A stretch of DNA of 20,437 bases, taken from a virus. The stretch spans positions 1-20,437 of IMG/VR virus record IMGVR_UViG_3300028569_000205. The stretch is one strand, 5' to 3'. Position 1 is the stretch's first letter, and every line of letters begins with the position of its first letter. The notes below the pieces were generated by a model. That model was not told the DNA's origin. It was given only the letters and a program-made list of their open reading frames with translations, and ran no database searches. Position numbers and translations under genes: made by a program. This document shows positions 12,579-18,819 of this stretch, piece by piece.

Positions 12579-12651
12579 CCGGACTCATCCGGTGTTCTGA
12601 CAGCTCCGGGCTGACGACATGCAGACAGAACACCTCAACTCGCATGTGAGG
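12579..12651 (+). promoter_or_regulatory. Structured leader with possible H-type pseudoknot
   Basis: Between the capsid terminator and the 12659 gene lie about 98 non-coding bases rich in dyads. GGTGTTCTG (12591-12599) pairs with CAGAACACC (12626-12634). CATGC in its loop (12618-12622) pairs with GCATG (12642-12646) downstream, which is pseudoknot topology. Smaller stems CCGGA/TCCGG (12579-12592) and CAGC/GCTG (12601-12613) compete or stack. The Shine-Dalgarno GAGG (12648-12651) begins two bases after the last pairing. No comparison with known riboswitch families was possible. Confidence 0.5.
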
Positions 12652-12658
12652 AATCATT

Positions 12659-13177
12659 ATGAGCAATACGACCTTTTCCGGCCCAGTTCGATCAGAGAAC
12701 GGCTTTCAAGACATTACCGTCAACGCCACTACTGGCGCAGTTACCGTCGATGCCACCTTTGGTGCTACGACCAGCGTAACCAATCTGACGACCACCAATT
12801 TGGTGTTCACTGATCAAAACCACCCATCAACTGCCGCAATCAACGCCACTGCAACAGCCACTGCTGCTGAGGTCATCACCGGCTACATCACCTCTACATC
12901 CGCAGCAGCAACCACCATCACTTTGCCTACTGGCACTTCGCTTGGCGCGGCTTTGGGGGCAGTTCGCGGCACCGTGATGGATCTGTATGTGGACAACACT
13001 GCTGGCGCAAGCACTGTGACCATTGCTGTTGCCACCAACGGCATTTTGTCTAGCGCTGCTGCTGACACCCCTGGCAGCTTTGGTGACCTGACAATCGCCT
13101 CTGGCGCTACTGGTCTGGCACGATTTACCATCATGTTCTCCAGCGCCACTGCATACGTGTTTACACGCACTGCCTAA
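12659..13177 (+). CDS. Probable head decoration or virion surface protein
   Basis: This 172-residue protein begins ATG 12659 with GAGG seven bases upstream. MSNTTFSGPVRSENGFQDI is followed by a beta-rich, Thr/Ala/Val-rich body (TTSVTNLTTTNLVFTD, TAAEVITGYITSTSA, GAVRGTVMDLYVDN, ASTVTIAVATNGIL) ending with a strand FTIMFSSATAYVFTR. Low charge and strand periodicity suggest a trimeric beta protein on the capsid. The SGPVRSE..F start is, as I recall, common in proteins encoded directly after gpT-like capsid genes. It has its own terminator, so it may form a separate transcript under the structured leader. Confidence 0.75.
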   Translation: MSNTTFSGPVRSENGFQDITVNATTGAVTVDATFGATTSVTNLTTTNLVFTDQNHPSTAAINATATATAAEVITGYITSTSAAATTITLPTGTSLGAALGAVRGTVMDLYVDNTAGASTVTIAVATNGILSSAAADTPGSFGDLTIASGATGLARFTIMFSSATAYVFTRTA

Positions 13178-13184
13178 TCAACCC

Positions 13185-13205
13185 AAGGGGCTTCGGCCCC
13201 TTTTT
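13185..13205 (+). terminator. Intrinsic terminator with TTCG tetraloop
   Basis: AAGGGGC (13185-13191) pairs with GCCCCTT (13196-13202) around TTCG, the most stable tetraloop, followed by TTT. It lies eight bases beyond the stop codon of the decoration-type gene and overlaps closely with the Shine-Dalgarno region of the next gene (AAAGGAG at 13206-13212). Confidence 0.92.
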
Positions 13206-13219
13206 AAAGGAGATTGATT

Positions 13220-13501
13220 ATGTCAATGCAATATGACGTTAAATCGGCTCATACCGAAACAACAGGCACGCTAGTGTCACAACGAACGCGTTTGAAGGCA
13301 TATCACTGCATTTCTGGCGGAACCGCTGGAGATGTTATTTTTCGTGATGGCGGGTCAGGCGGCACCTTATTGTTGCAATTTAATATTGGTACTGGTACGC
13401 AACCAATCAATATGCTGATACCCGGCGAAGGTATTTTGTTCCAAACAAACATACACGTTACGCTACCAGCTACTGCAAAAGTCACGGTGTTCTATGGCTA
13501 A
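13220..13501 (+). CDS. Small beta-rich virion protein, 93 aa
   Basis: ATG 13220 is chosen because AAAGGAG lies seven bases before it; an in-frame TTG at 13214 is inside that spacing. The protein reads MSMQYDVKSAHTETTG, AYHCISGGTAGDVIFRDGG, INMLIPGEGILF and ends TLPATAKVTVFYG. It is a compact beta sandwich by strand pattern, with one cysteine. I recall similar short proteins in the head-to-tail region of uncultured podoviruses, without assigned role. The stop overlaps the next gene by eight bases. Confidence 0.8.
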   Translation: MSMQYDVKSAHTETTGTLVSQRTRLKAYHCISGGTAGDVIFRDGGSGGTLLLQFNIGTGTQPINMLIPGEGILFQTNIHVTLPATAKVTVFYG

Positions 13502-13751
13502 GAAGAAAGGCCCAGTTCTCTCGGTTGGTCGGGGTGAGAAACTACCGATCTCCAAGGGGGCGGGCCTGACTGCCAAAGGTAGAGCTAAATATAACGCAGC
13601 AACAGGCAGCAACCTGAAGGCTCCTCAGCCCCAGGGTGGCAAGCGCAAGGACTCGTTTTGCGCACGCATGTCAGGTATGCCCGGTCCAATGAAAGACGAG
13701 AAGGGCAAGCCCACTCGCAAAGCCGCGTCACTGGCGCGATGGAAATGCTGA
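13494..13751 (+). CDS. Small basic DUF6321-like protein
   Basis: This 85-residue protein is very basic and glycine-rich: MAKKKGPVLSVGRGEKLP, then KGAGLTAKGRAKYNAATGSN, GGKRKDSFCARMSGMPG and the end KAASLARWKC. The blocks GLTAKG..KYN..TGS.L and KSFCARMSGM....K..., with a terminal LxxW.C, fit what I remember of the DUF6321 family of cyanophage and marine phage proteins. Three cysteines are not arranged as a zinc site. A nucleic-acid-binding or internal virion role is plausible from charge, but no function is established. It overlaps the preceding gene by eight bases. Confidence 0.82.
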   Translation: MAKKKGPVLSVGRGEKLPISKGAGLTAKGRAKYNAATGSNLKAPQPQGGKRKDSFCARMSGMPGPMKDEKGKPTRKAASLARWKC

Positions 13752-13752
13752 T

Positions 13753-13995
13753 ATGGAAATGATGTTGTGGAATGCAGCCTTGAGCGCCGTTGTGGCGGTT
13801 ATGGGCTTTTTGCTCAAGGGCAAGTTTGACGAAATTTCCCGGTTGGGCATTTTGCTGAACAAGACCCGCGAGGAAGTGGCACGCGACCACGTTACTCGTC
13901 AAGAGTTCCGTGCCGACATGCAACAGTTGTTAGACAGGTTTGACCGGCTTGAGCGCAAGATTGACAGCTTGCGTAATATTAATGTATCTAACTAG
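13753..13995 (+). CDS. Small membrane-anchored coiled-coil protein
   Basis: This 80-residue protein has a hydrophobic N-terminal segment (residues about 5-21, LWNAALSAVVAVMGFLL) and a long charged helix behind it (KTREEVARDHVTRQEFRADM, then LLDRFDRLERKIDSLR), a typical heptad coiled coil. ATG 13753 follows the previous stop by one base. One membrane helix plus coiled coil occurs in phage inner-membrane and lysis-associated proteins (holin-like or i-spanin-like), but also in small tail proteins. No endolysin is nearby, so I do not call it a holin. Its end overlaps the start of the next gene. Confidence 0.75.
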   Translation: MEMMLWNAALSAVVAVMGFLLKGKFDEISRLGILLNKTREEVARDHVTRQEFRADMQQLLDRFDRLERKIDSLRNINVSN

Positions 13996-14638
13996 TAACA
14001 TTCCCTACTTCAAGTGCTGGGTGCGTAAGGAGTTTACAAACGCTCATCAGAACTACCAAGGCGAGTACCTGCACGGTCTTGCGGTGGCAGTGACCACTAT
14101 TCCTGACCGCAGCCTGAGTTTTCAGATCATCTTTACGGGGCTTGAGGCCGAAGATGAAAACTTACATGGCGGTGCGATGTGGGCGCGAATGCCCCTTGCT
14201 GCGTTGGTTGGGGATATTCCGTTGGAAGTGTGGCCCGAACGCATGTTGAATCATTTGTCGCAACCTTGGGACTGCAACTCGTACAACCATTCAATCATCA
14301 GTTTAGAGAGAGCCAAACCTTCTCCTTGGATATGTAAAATTGGTGGCGAGTTTTACACCGGACGGTATCTATTCACGGTAGACTACGCAGAAAGCGATGT
14401 GTCGGAAGACCCATCCCAACATAAACAAAGTCATGTCTTGATACTTACGGACGCAGGTAAATGGACTGGGAATGTTGTGGCGCTGCCAAACAACCGGGTT
14501 CGGGTAACAAGCCCTGCCTATTGGCAAACAGGGCAGGGTGCGCCTGATTTCAGGCCCAACCAATGGATTCATTGTGCAGAGCAGGATAACTCGTACATGG
14601 ATGCAGGTGAAACTTTTAATAATCTTTATCAGGAGTAA
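13982..14638 (+). CDS. Hypothetical phage protein, 218 aa
   Basis: I place the start at ATG 13982 (MYLTSNIPYFKCWVRKEF), 14 bases before the end of the preceding gene; an upstream in-frame ATG at 13940 would lie further inside that gene and adds a segment that reads like its shadow. Blocks such as YLHGLAVAVTTIPDRSLSFQ, GGAMWARMPLAALVGDIPL, GGEFYTGRYLFTVDYAE, HKQSHVLILTDAGKWTGN and FRPNQWIHCAEQDNSYMD are well spaced and look like a single folded domain. I recall close relatives in podoviruses and burkholderial prophages with no assigned role. No catalytic motif is evident; a virion or head-tail connector role is likely from its position. Confidence 0.82.
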   Translation: MYLTSNIPYFKCWVRKEFTNAHQNYQGEYLHGLAVAVTTIPDRSLSFQIIFTGLEAEDENLHGGAMWARMPLAALVGDIPLEVWPERMLNHLSQPWDCNSYNHSIISLERAKPSPWICKIGGEFYTGRYLFTVDYAESDVSEDPSQHKQSHVLILTDAGKWTGNVVALPNNRVRVTSPAYWQTGQGAPDFRPNQWIHCAEQDNSYMDAGETFNNLYQE

Positions 14639-14643
14639 GAGAA

Positions 14644-15009
14644 ATGATGAAATCTAAAATGATGGCCTCTGGTGGCGCTATGAAATCCAAGATGATGGCA
14701 AGCGGCGGTATGACCATGGTTAAAAAAGGCGACAAGATGGTCCCTGACTTTGCTGCTGACGGCAAAGGCAAGATGGCCAAGGGTGGCATCGCCCATAAAG
14801 ACGTAAAAATGGACAAAGGCATGATGCAAAAAGCCGTGAACAAACACGAAGGCCGTTTGCACAAAGGTGAGTCAATGACCAAGCTGAACATGGGCGGTAT
14901 GGCCAAGATGATGTCCTCTGGCGGTTCCGCATCCAAACGCGCTGATGGTATTGCAATCAAAGGCAAGACCAAAGGCATGATGATGTCTAAGGGCGGTAAA
15001 GCCTGCTAA
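14644..15009 (+). CDS. Small Lys/Met/Gly-rich protein with RADGIA motif
   Basis: This 121-residue protein has GGAG eight bases before ATG 14644. It opens with a tandem duplication, MKSKMMASGGA then MKSKMMASGGM. The middle is basic (KMAKGGIAHKDVKMDKGMMQ) and the end carries GGSASKRADGIAIKGKTKG. That last motif also ends the next protein. About a fifth of residues are lysine and another large part is methionine and glycine. This composition suggests a disordered, nucleic-acid-binding or internal virion protein. I recall RADGIA-type tails in small proteins of uncultured podoviruses but know of no function. Confidence 0.8.
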   Translation: MMKSKMMASGGAMKSKMMASGGMTMVKKGDKMVPDFAADGKGKMAKGGIAHKDVKMDKGMMQKAVNKHEGRLHKGESMTKLNMGGMAKMMSSGGSASKRADGIAIKGKTKGMMMSKGGKAC

Positions 15010-15018
15010 GGAGTTATT

Positions 15019-15240
15019 ATGAGCGAAGCAGAGCAACGTGCTCGTAAAGAGCAAGAAGACCGCAAGGCACAAGATGCTGCGACTAAGGCGTTTAACGCTG
15101 CAAGCAAAACTCCGCCTTCTGACGACCCCCGAGATGGCGTCCGAGGACAAAAAGGTTATGCCAAAGGCGGCGCAGTTTCGGCTTCCCGCCGTGCAGACGG
15201 AATTGCCAAGCGCGGCAAAACCAAAGGCAGGATGATCTGA
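15019..15240 (+). CDS. Small charged protein ending in RADGIA-GKTKGRM
   Basis: This 73-residue protein begins ATG 15019 with AAGGAG upstream. The N-terminal half is a charged helix (SEAEQRARKEQEDRKAQDAA), followed by a Pro/Asp/Gly linker and the basic tail KGGAVSASRRADGIAKRGKT then KGRMI. The tail is nearly the same as in the preceding protein, while the N-terminal halves are unrelated. This modular arrangement suggests that the tail is a separate functional element such as a binding or sorting signal (inference). Function unknown. Confidence 0.8.
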   Translation: MSEAEQRARKEQEDRKAQDAATKAFNAASKTPPSDDPRDGVRGQKGYAKGGAVSASRRADGIAKRGKTKGRMI

Positions 15241-15241
15241 C

Positions 15242-15529
15242 ATGATGTCCAGTCGCGGCATGGGGGATATCGCCCCCTCTAAAATGCCCAAGGGTGTCAA
15301 GAAAGCCCGACGGGATGACACCGACTTCACGCAGTACAAAGAGGGTGGAAAAGTAAAATCCAAAGTAAATGAGGCGGGTAACTATACCAAGCCCGGTTTA
15401 CGTAAACGGATTTTTAACAGCGTCAAAGCTGCGGCAATTGTTGGTACTGGCGCAGGGCAATGGTCGGCCCGTAAAAGTCAAGTACTAGCAAAACGATATA
15501 AAGCTGCTGGGGGCGGGTATCGTGACTAA
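15242..15529 (+). CDS. Small basic protein (MSSRGMGDI type)
   Basis: Two adjacent ATG codons, at 15242 and 15245, follow the previous stop by one base. The 95-residue product reads MSSRGMGDIAPSKMPKG, then a Lys/Asp-rich segment, GGKVKSKVNEAGNYTKPGLR, KRIFNSVKAAAIVGTGAGQW and SARKSQVLAKRYKAAGGGY. This order of blocks is, as I recall, found in many uncultured phages with no known role. The SARK..LLAK.YK..GGGY end somewhat resembles DUF5872-type domains of large DNA viruses, but I am not sure of that. It is probably nucleic-acid-binding by charge. The stop overlaps the following GTG start. Confidence 0.78.
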   Translation: MMSSRGMGDIAPSKMPKGVKKARRDDTDFTQYKEGGKVKSKVNEAGNYTKPGLRKRIFNSVKAAAIVGTGAGQWSARKSQVLAKRYKAAGGGYRD

Positions 15530-15860
15530 GTGGTCTGAAAAGCGCAAGAAGTCTATAGACTGCGATAACCCAAAAGGTTTTTCGGAGAAAGCACACTGCG
15601 CAAGTAAGAAAATGGCCGGGGGTGGATTGGCTAAACCGCAACAGTCCCTTAAAGATTGGACAAAAGCTGATTGGGGCACCAAAAGTGGTAAAAAATCTTC
15701 TGAAACTGGTGAGCGATACCTTCCAAAAGCTGCGATCAAAAGTCTCAGCCCTGCTGAATACGCTGCGACGACGAAAGCCAAACGGGCAGGAAAAGCCGCC
15801 GGAAAACAATTCGTAGCCCAGCCCAAAAAGATAGCAAAGAAAACAGCAGGTTTTAGATAA
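15522..15860 (+). CDS. Small basic protein with SPAEYAATTKAKRAGK motif, GTG start
   Basis: The start is GTG 15522, overlapping the preceding gene by eight bases; no ATG exists nearby in frame. The 112-residue protein reads TKWSEKRKKSIDCDNPKGF, SEKAHCASKKMAGGG, SLKDWTKADWGTKSGK, then TGERYLPKAAIKSLSPAEYA, ATTKAKRAGKAAGKQF and ends KKIAKKTAGFR. The blocks DW..K.W.TKSGK, GERYLP..A...LSPAEYAATT and KGKQFV.QP..IAKKT are, as I remember, a distinctive phage family also seen in some large eukaryotic viruses. It has about 22 percent lysine. Role unknown; DNA or capsid binding is plausible. The stop shares one base with the next gene (TAATG). Confidence 0.82.
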   Translation: MTKWSEKRKKSIDCDNPKGFSEKAHCASKKMAGGGLAKPQQSLKDWTKADWGTKSGKKSSETGERYLPKAAIKSLSPAEYAATTKAKRAGKAAGKQFVAQPKKIAKKTAGFR

Positions 15861-16792
15861 TGGCAAAAACTACTGGTACAACAGCATTCAATCTGGACAT
15901 GAATGACCTCATTGAAGAGGCGTTTGAGCGTTGCGGCCAGGAACTTCGTACAGGATATAACTTTCGCACTGCTCGGCGTTCATTGAACTTGCTGACAATT
16001 GAGTGGGCCAATCGGGGACTTAACTTTTGGACCGTAGAGCAAGGCCAGATTCCCATGGTTACTGGGCAAGCAATTTATCCTATGCCAACAGACACCATCA
16101 ATCTTTTGGATATGGTAATTCGGCAAAATAACAGCACAACCAATCAAACCGATATCAACATCAGTGGCATATCAGAGTCTACTTATATGAGCGTGCCCAA
16201 TAAATTGGCGCAGGGTAGGCCCATCCAGGTTTGGTTCAACCGCCAGTCAGGTCAAGAAAACGTAACAGCTGTTACACTAGCCGCCACAATCAGCGCAACG
16301 GCTACGACCATCACAGTGTCTAATGTTTCTGCTCTTGCAACGGCTGGATTTATCAAGATCGGTACTGAGACAATTAGCTACCCCAACGTTAATCCAGTAA
16401 CAAATCAACTGCTTAATTGTGCTCGTGGGCAGAACTACACCACGGCAGCAGCTCACACAAGCGGTGACGCTATTTCAGTCCAGAATTTACCCGCTATTAA
16501 CGTATGGCCAACCCCTAATGCACCGGGCGATCAGTACATGTTTGTGTATTACCGCATGCGCCGCATTCAAGATGCTGGCTCTGGTGTAACAGTGCAGGAT
16601 ATTCCGTTCCGTTTTATTCCCTGCATGGTGGCTGGTTTGGCGTATTTACTCAGTATGAAATTACCCAATGTAGATCCAGGTAGGGTTGGTGGGCTAAAGG
16701 CGGAATACGAACAACAGTGGGACTTGGCGCAAGCTGAAGACAGAGACACTTCGCCGTTGAGATTTGTACCGAGAAACATGAACTATGCCTAA
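15860..16792 (+). CDS. Head-tail adaptor or tail-tube-like protein with inserted beta domain
   Basis: This 310-residue protein begins ATG 15860, overlapping the previous stop. The N-terminal helices DLIEEAFERCGQELRTGYN and TARRSLNLLTIEWANRGLNF and the later VYYRMRRIQDAGSG, FRFIPCMVAGLAYLLSMKLP resemble P22 gp4/T7 gp11-type connector proteins of podoviruses. Residues about 130-207 look like an inserted beta-sandwich module (ATATTITVSNVSALATAGFI, IGTETISYPNV, LLNCARGQNYTTAAAHTSGD), a cassette also found in unrelated tail proteins. Without it the protein would be about 230 residues, near the 228 of the 17498 gene. A palindrome related to the operators near 3850 lies at the start of the insert. 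It probably sits below the portal. Confidence 0.75.
   Translation: MAKTTGTTAFNLDMNDLIEEAFERCGQELRTGYNFRTARRSLNLLTIEWANRGLNFWTVEQGQIPMVTGQAIYPMPTDTINLLDMVIRQNNSTTNQTDINISGISESTYMSVPNKLAQGRPIQVWFNRQSGQENVTAVTLAATISATATTITVSNVSALATAGFIKIGTETISYPNVNPVTNQLLNCARGQNYTTAAAHTSGDAISVQNLPAINVWPTPNAPGDQYMFVYYRMRRIQDAGSGVTVQDIPFRFIPCMVAGLAYLLSMKLPNVDPGRVGGLKAEYEQQWDLAQAEDRDTSPLRFVPRNMNYA
16262..16280 (+). repeat. Third copy of the terS-terL palindrome, inside a coding region
   Basis: GTAACAGCTGTTACACTAG at 16262-16280 is a perfect 14-bp palindrome (16262-16275) with the same right flank as the copy at 3858-3876, differing by one base (C for G at the centre). The left outer arm CCTAG is missing. It lies at codons 135-141 of the 15860 gene, at the edge of its inserted module. 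Confidence 0.8.
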
Positions 16793-17213
16793 TCGTTTTG
16801 CATCCGGTAAGTACGCAATTGCAGAGTGTGACCGCTGCTCTCAGCGTTACAAGCTCAAAGAGCTACGGATTCAAACGGTTAAAACCAAGCCTTTTAAGGT
16901 CAAGGTTTGTCCCGCTTGTTACGACCCGGATCATCCTCAGCTTCAACTGGGCATGTATCCCGTCAACGATCCGCAGGCCGTGAGAGATCCCCGGCCAGAT
17001 GTTAGTTTTACAGTGTCAGGACAAAGCGGTTTGCAGATTTTGCAAACCAACAGCGTTGATCCAAATGCGTTTGGCTACCCAGAGGGCGGCAGTAGGATTT
17101 TTCAGTGGGGCTACAATCCCGTGGGTGGATCAAGCGGCTTTGACACTGTTTTAACACCAAATAATTTGGTTTTAGGCATAGAACTTGGTACAGTAACGGT
17201 AGCAGTCACATAA
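16785..17213 (+). CDS. Small virion-region protein with a zinc ribbon
   Basis: This 142-residue protein overlaps the preceding gene by eight bases. Its N-terminus carries two CxxC pairs, Cys15/Cys18 (ECDRCSQRY) and Cys42/Cys45 (VCPACYDPD), spaced as in a zinc ribbon. Then come HPQLQLGMYPVNDPQAVRDP and, after a short linker, RIFQWGYNPVGGSSGFD and the end LTPNNLVLGIELGTV. From memory, this arrangement is common in uncultured podoviruses next to the adaptor genes and is unassigned. A structural zinc site in a tail or head-closure component is more likely than regulation, because the gene is embedded in virion genes. Confidence 0.82.
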   Translation: MPNRFASGKYAIAECDRCSQRYKLKELRIQTVKTKPFKVKVCPACYDPDHPQLQLGMYPVNDPQAVRDPRPDVSFTVSGQSGLQILQTNSVDPNAFGYPEGGSRIFQWGYNPVGGSSGFDTVLTPNNLVLGIELGTVTVAVT

Positions 17214-17223
17214 GGAGTTTGAT

Positions 17224-17487
17224 ATGGCAAAGTTTACTCAGAAGGTCAAAGGCAAAGAGATTGGTAGTGCAGAGGTTTATGCAGAACCGCACACCGGCAC
17301 AAAAGCAGGTGTTGATATCAAAAACAGCGGATACGATGGCGGAAGCCGGTATACGGCAGAAGACGTGCGTATGTCTGTTGGCAACATTCGCTCTAAGCCT
17401 TACAAGGAACCAAAGTCGGATGGCATTGTGACCCGTGGTAACGGAGCGGCCATAAAAGGCATTACAGCCAGAGGCCCAATGGCGTAA
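17224..17487 (+). CDS. Small hypothetical protein with GAA-KG-ARGPM tail
   Basis: This 87-residue protein has AAGGAG before ATG 17224. It begins MAKFTQKVKGKEIGSAEVYA, with a middle NSGYDGGSRYTAEDVRMSVG, and ends SDGIVTRGNGAAIKGITARG followed by PMA. The ending is a second type of short basic Gly-rich tail. Its DGI..RG...KG...GPM spacing somewhat parallels the RADGIA tails of the 14644 and 15019 products. No fold is recognised. It may be a minor virion protein. Confidence 0.78.
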   Translation: MAKFTQKVKGKEIGSAEVYAEPHTGTKAGVDIKNSGYDGGSRYTAEDVRMSVGNIRSKPYKEPKSDGIVTRGNGAAIKGITARGPMA

Positions 17488-17497
17488 GGTCAAAAAC

Positions 17498-18184
17498 ATG
17501 AACTACGCTGAACTTGTTGCTGCTATTGAGTCCTATACGGAAAATAACTTTCCGGATATAACTTTGGCCGATGGTTCTACGGAAACAACGACCGAGCAGA
17601 TCAACCGCTTTATTCAACAGGCGGAAAAACGCATTTACAACACGGTTCAATTTCCATCATTGCGGCGTAACGTTACAGGAACAGTCACTGTAAACAATAA
17701 ATACTTGGCATGCCCCAACGATTTTCTATCTGTGTTTTCTTTGGCCGTAGTAGATGCTGCTGGTGCTTATGAGTTCTTGCTTAATAAGGATGTCAACTAT
17801 ATCCGTCAAGCATATCCAACTCCAACAGATACCGGTTTTCCAAAACACTATGCGCTGTTTGGCTCACAGTCGATTGATCCCAATGAATTAACTTTTATTT
17901 TGGGACCAACACCTGATGGTACTTATGTAACCGAGTTGCACTACTTTTATTACCCCGAGTCTATTGTTACTGCGAGTACAACCTGGTTGGGTGATAACTT
18001 TGACCCTGTTTTATTGTATGGATCACTGGTTGAGGCATACACGTTTATGAAGGGCGAGTCTGACATGATGGCCCTGTATGACGGAAAGTACAAAGAAGCT
18101 CTTGGTCTTGCCAAACGTTTGGGTGATGGTTTGGAGCGTCAAGACGCTTATCGGTCAGGTCAATTCAGACAGGCGGTGACTTGA
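17498..18184 (+). CDS. Phage adaptor protein (T7 gp11 tail-tubular A-like)
   Basis: This 228-residue protein begins ATG 17498, ten bases after the previous stop. The blocks YAELVAAIESYTENNFPD, INRFIQQAEKRIYNTVQFPS, a strand pair VTGTVTVNNKYLACPNDFLS, AGAYEFLLNKDVNYIRQAYP, FPKHYALFGSQ, LTFILGPTPDG and ELHYFYYPESIV, followed by helices GSLVEAYTFMKGES and YKEALGLAKRLGDGLE, agree with podovirus adaptor proteins that join portal and tail nozzle. Length is as expected. It is one of two adaptor-like genes here (the other is 15860). The end shares its last base with the next start. Family call from pattern only. Confidence 0.82.
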   Translation: MNYAELVAAIESYTENNFPDITLADGSTETTTEQINRFIQQAEKRIYNTVQFPSLRRNVTGTVTVNNKYLACPNDFLSVFSLAVVDAAGAYEFLLNKDVNYIRQAYPTPTDTGFPKHYALFGSQSIDPNELTFILGPTPDGTYVTELHYFYYPESIVTASTTWLGDNFDPVLLYGSLVEAYTFMKGESDMMALYDGKYKEALGLAKRLGDGLERQDAYRSGQFRQAVT

Positions 18185-18606
18185 TGGCTTTTACCGGCAA
18201 CTTTTCTTGCAATACGTTACGTAGCGGAATGGCTAATGGAACAATCAATTTGACCACAGACACTTTTCTATTGGCTTTGTACACCAATGCCGCAACGCTT
18301 AATCAGACAACAACAGCGTATACCGCAAACGGTGAAGCAACAGGTGGAAACTACACACCAGGCGGCATCCAAGTGGCGGCAACTGTGAGTTCAGAATTAA
18401 CGGTCAATGGCAGCGTCATTTTTGTATCATTTGCAAATGCAAGTTTTACGGGGGCTATCACGGCGCGAGGTGCTTTAATTTATAAAGCCGGAGCAAATGG
18501 CGCTGTATGCGTATTGGATTTTGGTGGAGACAAGATATCTACCAACACTTTTGTCGTGCAGATGCCCGCCAATACCAGCACGTCTGCACTTATTAGATTA
18601 ATCTGA
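18184..18606 (+). CDS. Beta-rich tail or surface protein, paralog of 18820 gene
   Basis: ATG 18184 overlaps the preceding stop (TGATG); a TTG before it is a worse start. The 140-residue protein is almost all beta and Thr/Ala/Asn-rich. LALYTNAATLNQTTTAYTAN and GGNYTPGGIQV, then GALIYKAGANGAVCVLDFGG and TFVVQMPANTSTSALIRL, can be aligned with the product of the 18820 gene block by block, so the two are probably old duplicates. Such proteins stand near tail fibre genes in uncultured podoviruses, as I recall. Likely a tail or decoration component. Confidence 0.78.
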   Translation: MAFTGNFSCNTLRSGMANGTINLTTDTFLLALYTNAATLNQTTTAYTANGEATGGNYTPGGIQVAATVSSELTVNGSVIFVSFANASFTGAITARGALIYKAGANGAVCVLDFGGDKISTNTFVVQMPANTSTSALIRLI

Positions 18607-18615
18607 GGACACATC

Positions 18616-18810
18616 ATGCTTATCACCACCACCAAAGGTCCAATGGACGACTCCTTGCTAGAGAAGCGCGAGGGCTTACTGGACAATGACAATGAGCGAA
18701 CTACATGGGTTGAGTATTGGATGGGCGAAGAACTTGTTCACCGCTCGGCGCATGTGGCATTGAAACAAACACTGACACACCTTGCTGCGGAAGCAGCATC
18801 CATTGCATAA
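18616..18810 (+). CDS. Small acidic hypothetical protein, 64 aa
   Basis: ATG 18616 follows a GAGGA Shine-Dalgarno in the short gap behind the previous stop. The product reads MLITTTKGPMDDSLLEKREG, LLDNDNERTTWVEYWMGEEL, VHRSAHVALKQTLTHLAAEA. From memory, MLITTTKG.MD..LLEKREG and WVEYW...ELVHRS recur in small proteins between tail genes of uncultured phages, without known function. It lies between two paralogs (18184 and 18820), so the duplication is interrupted by this gene. It has no membrane segment. Confidence 0.8.
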   Translation: MLITTTKGPMDDSLLEKREGLLDNDNERTTWVEYWMGEELVHRSAHVALKQTLTHLAAEAASIA

Positions 18811-18819
18811 GGAAATACC

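Noticed and set aside
13753-13995. Holin call for the small membrane coiled-coil protein
   Set aside because: One hydrophobic segment is compatible, but no endolysin or spanin is near, so a lysis function cannot be supported.
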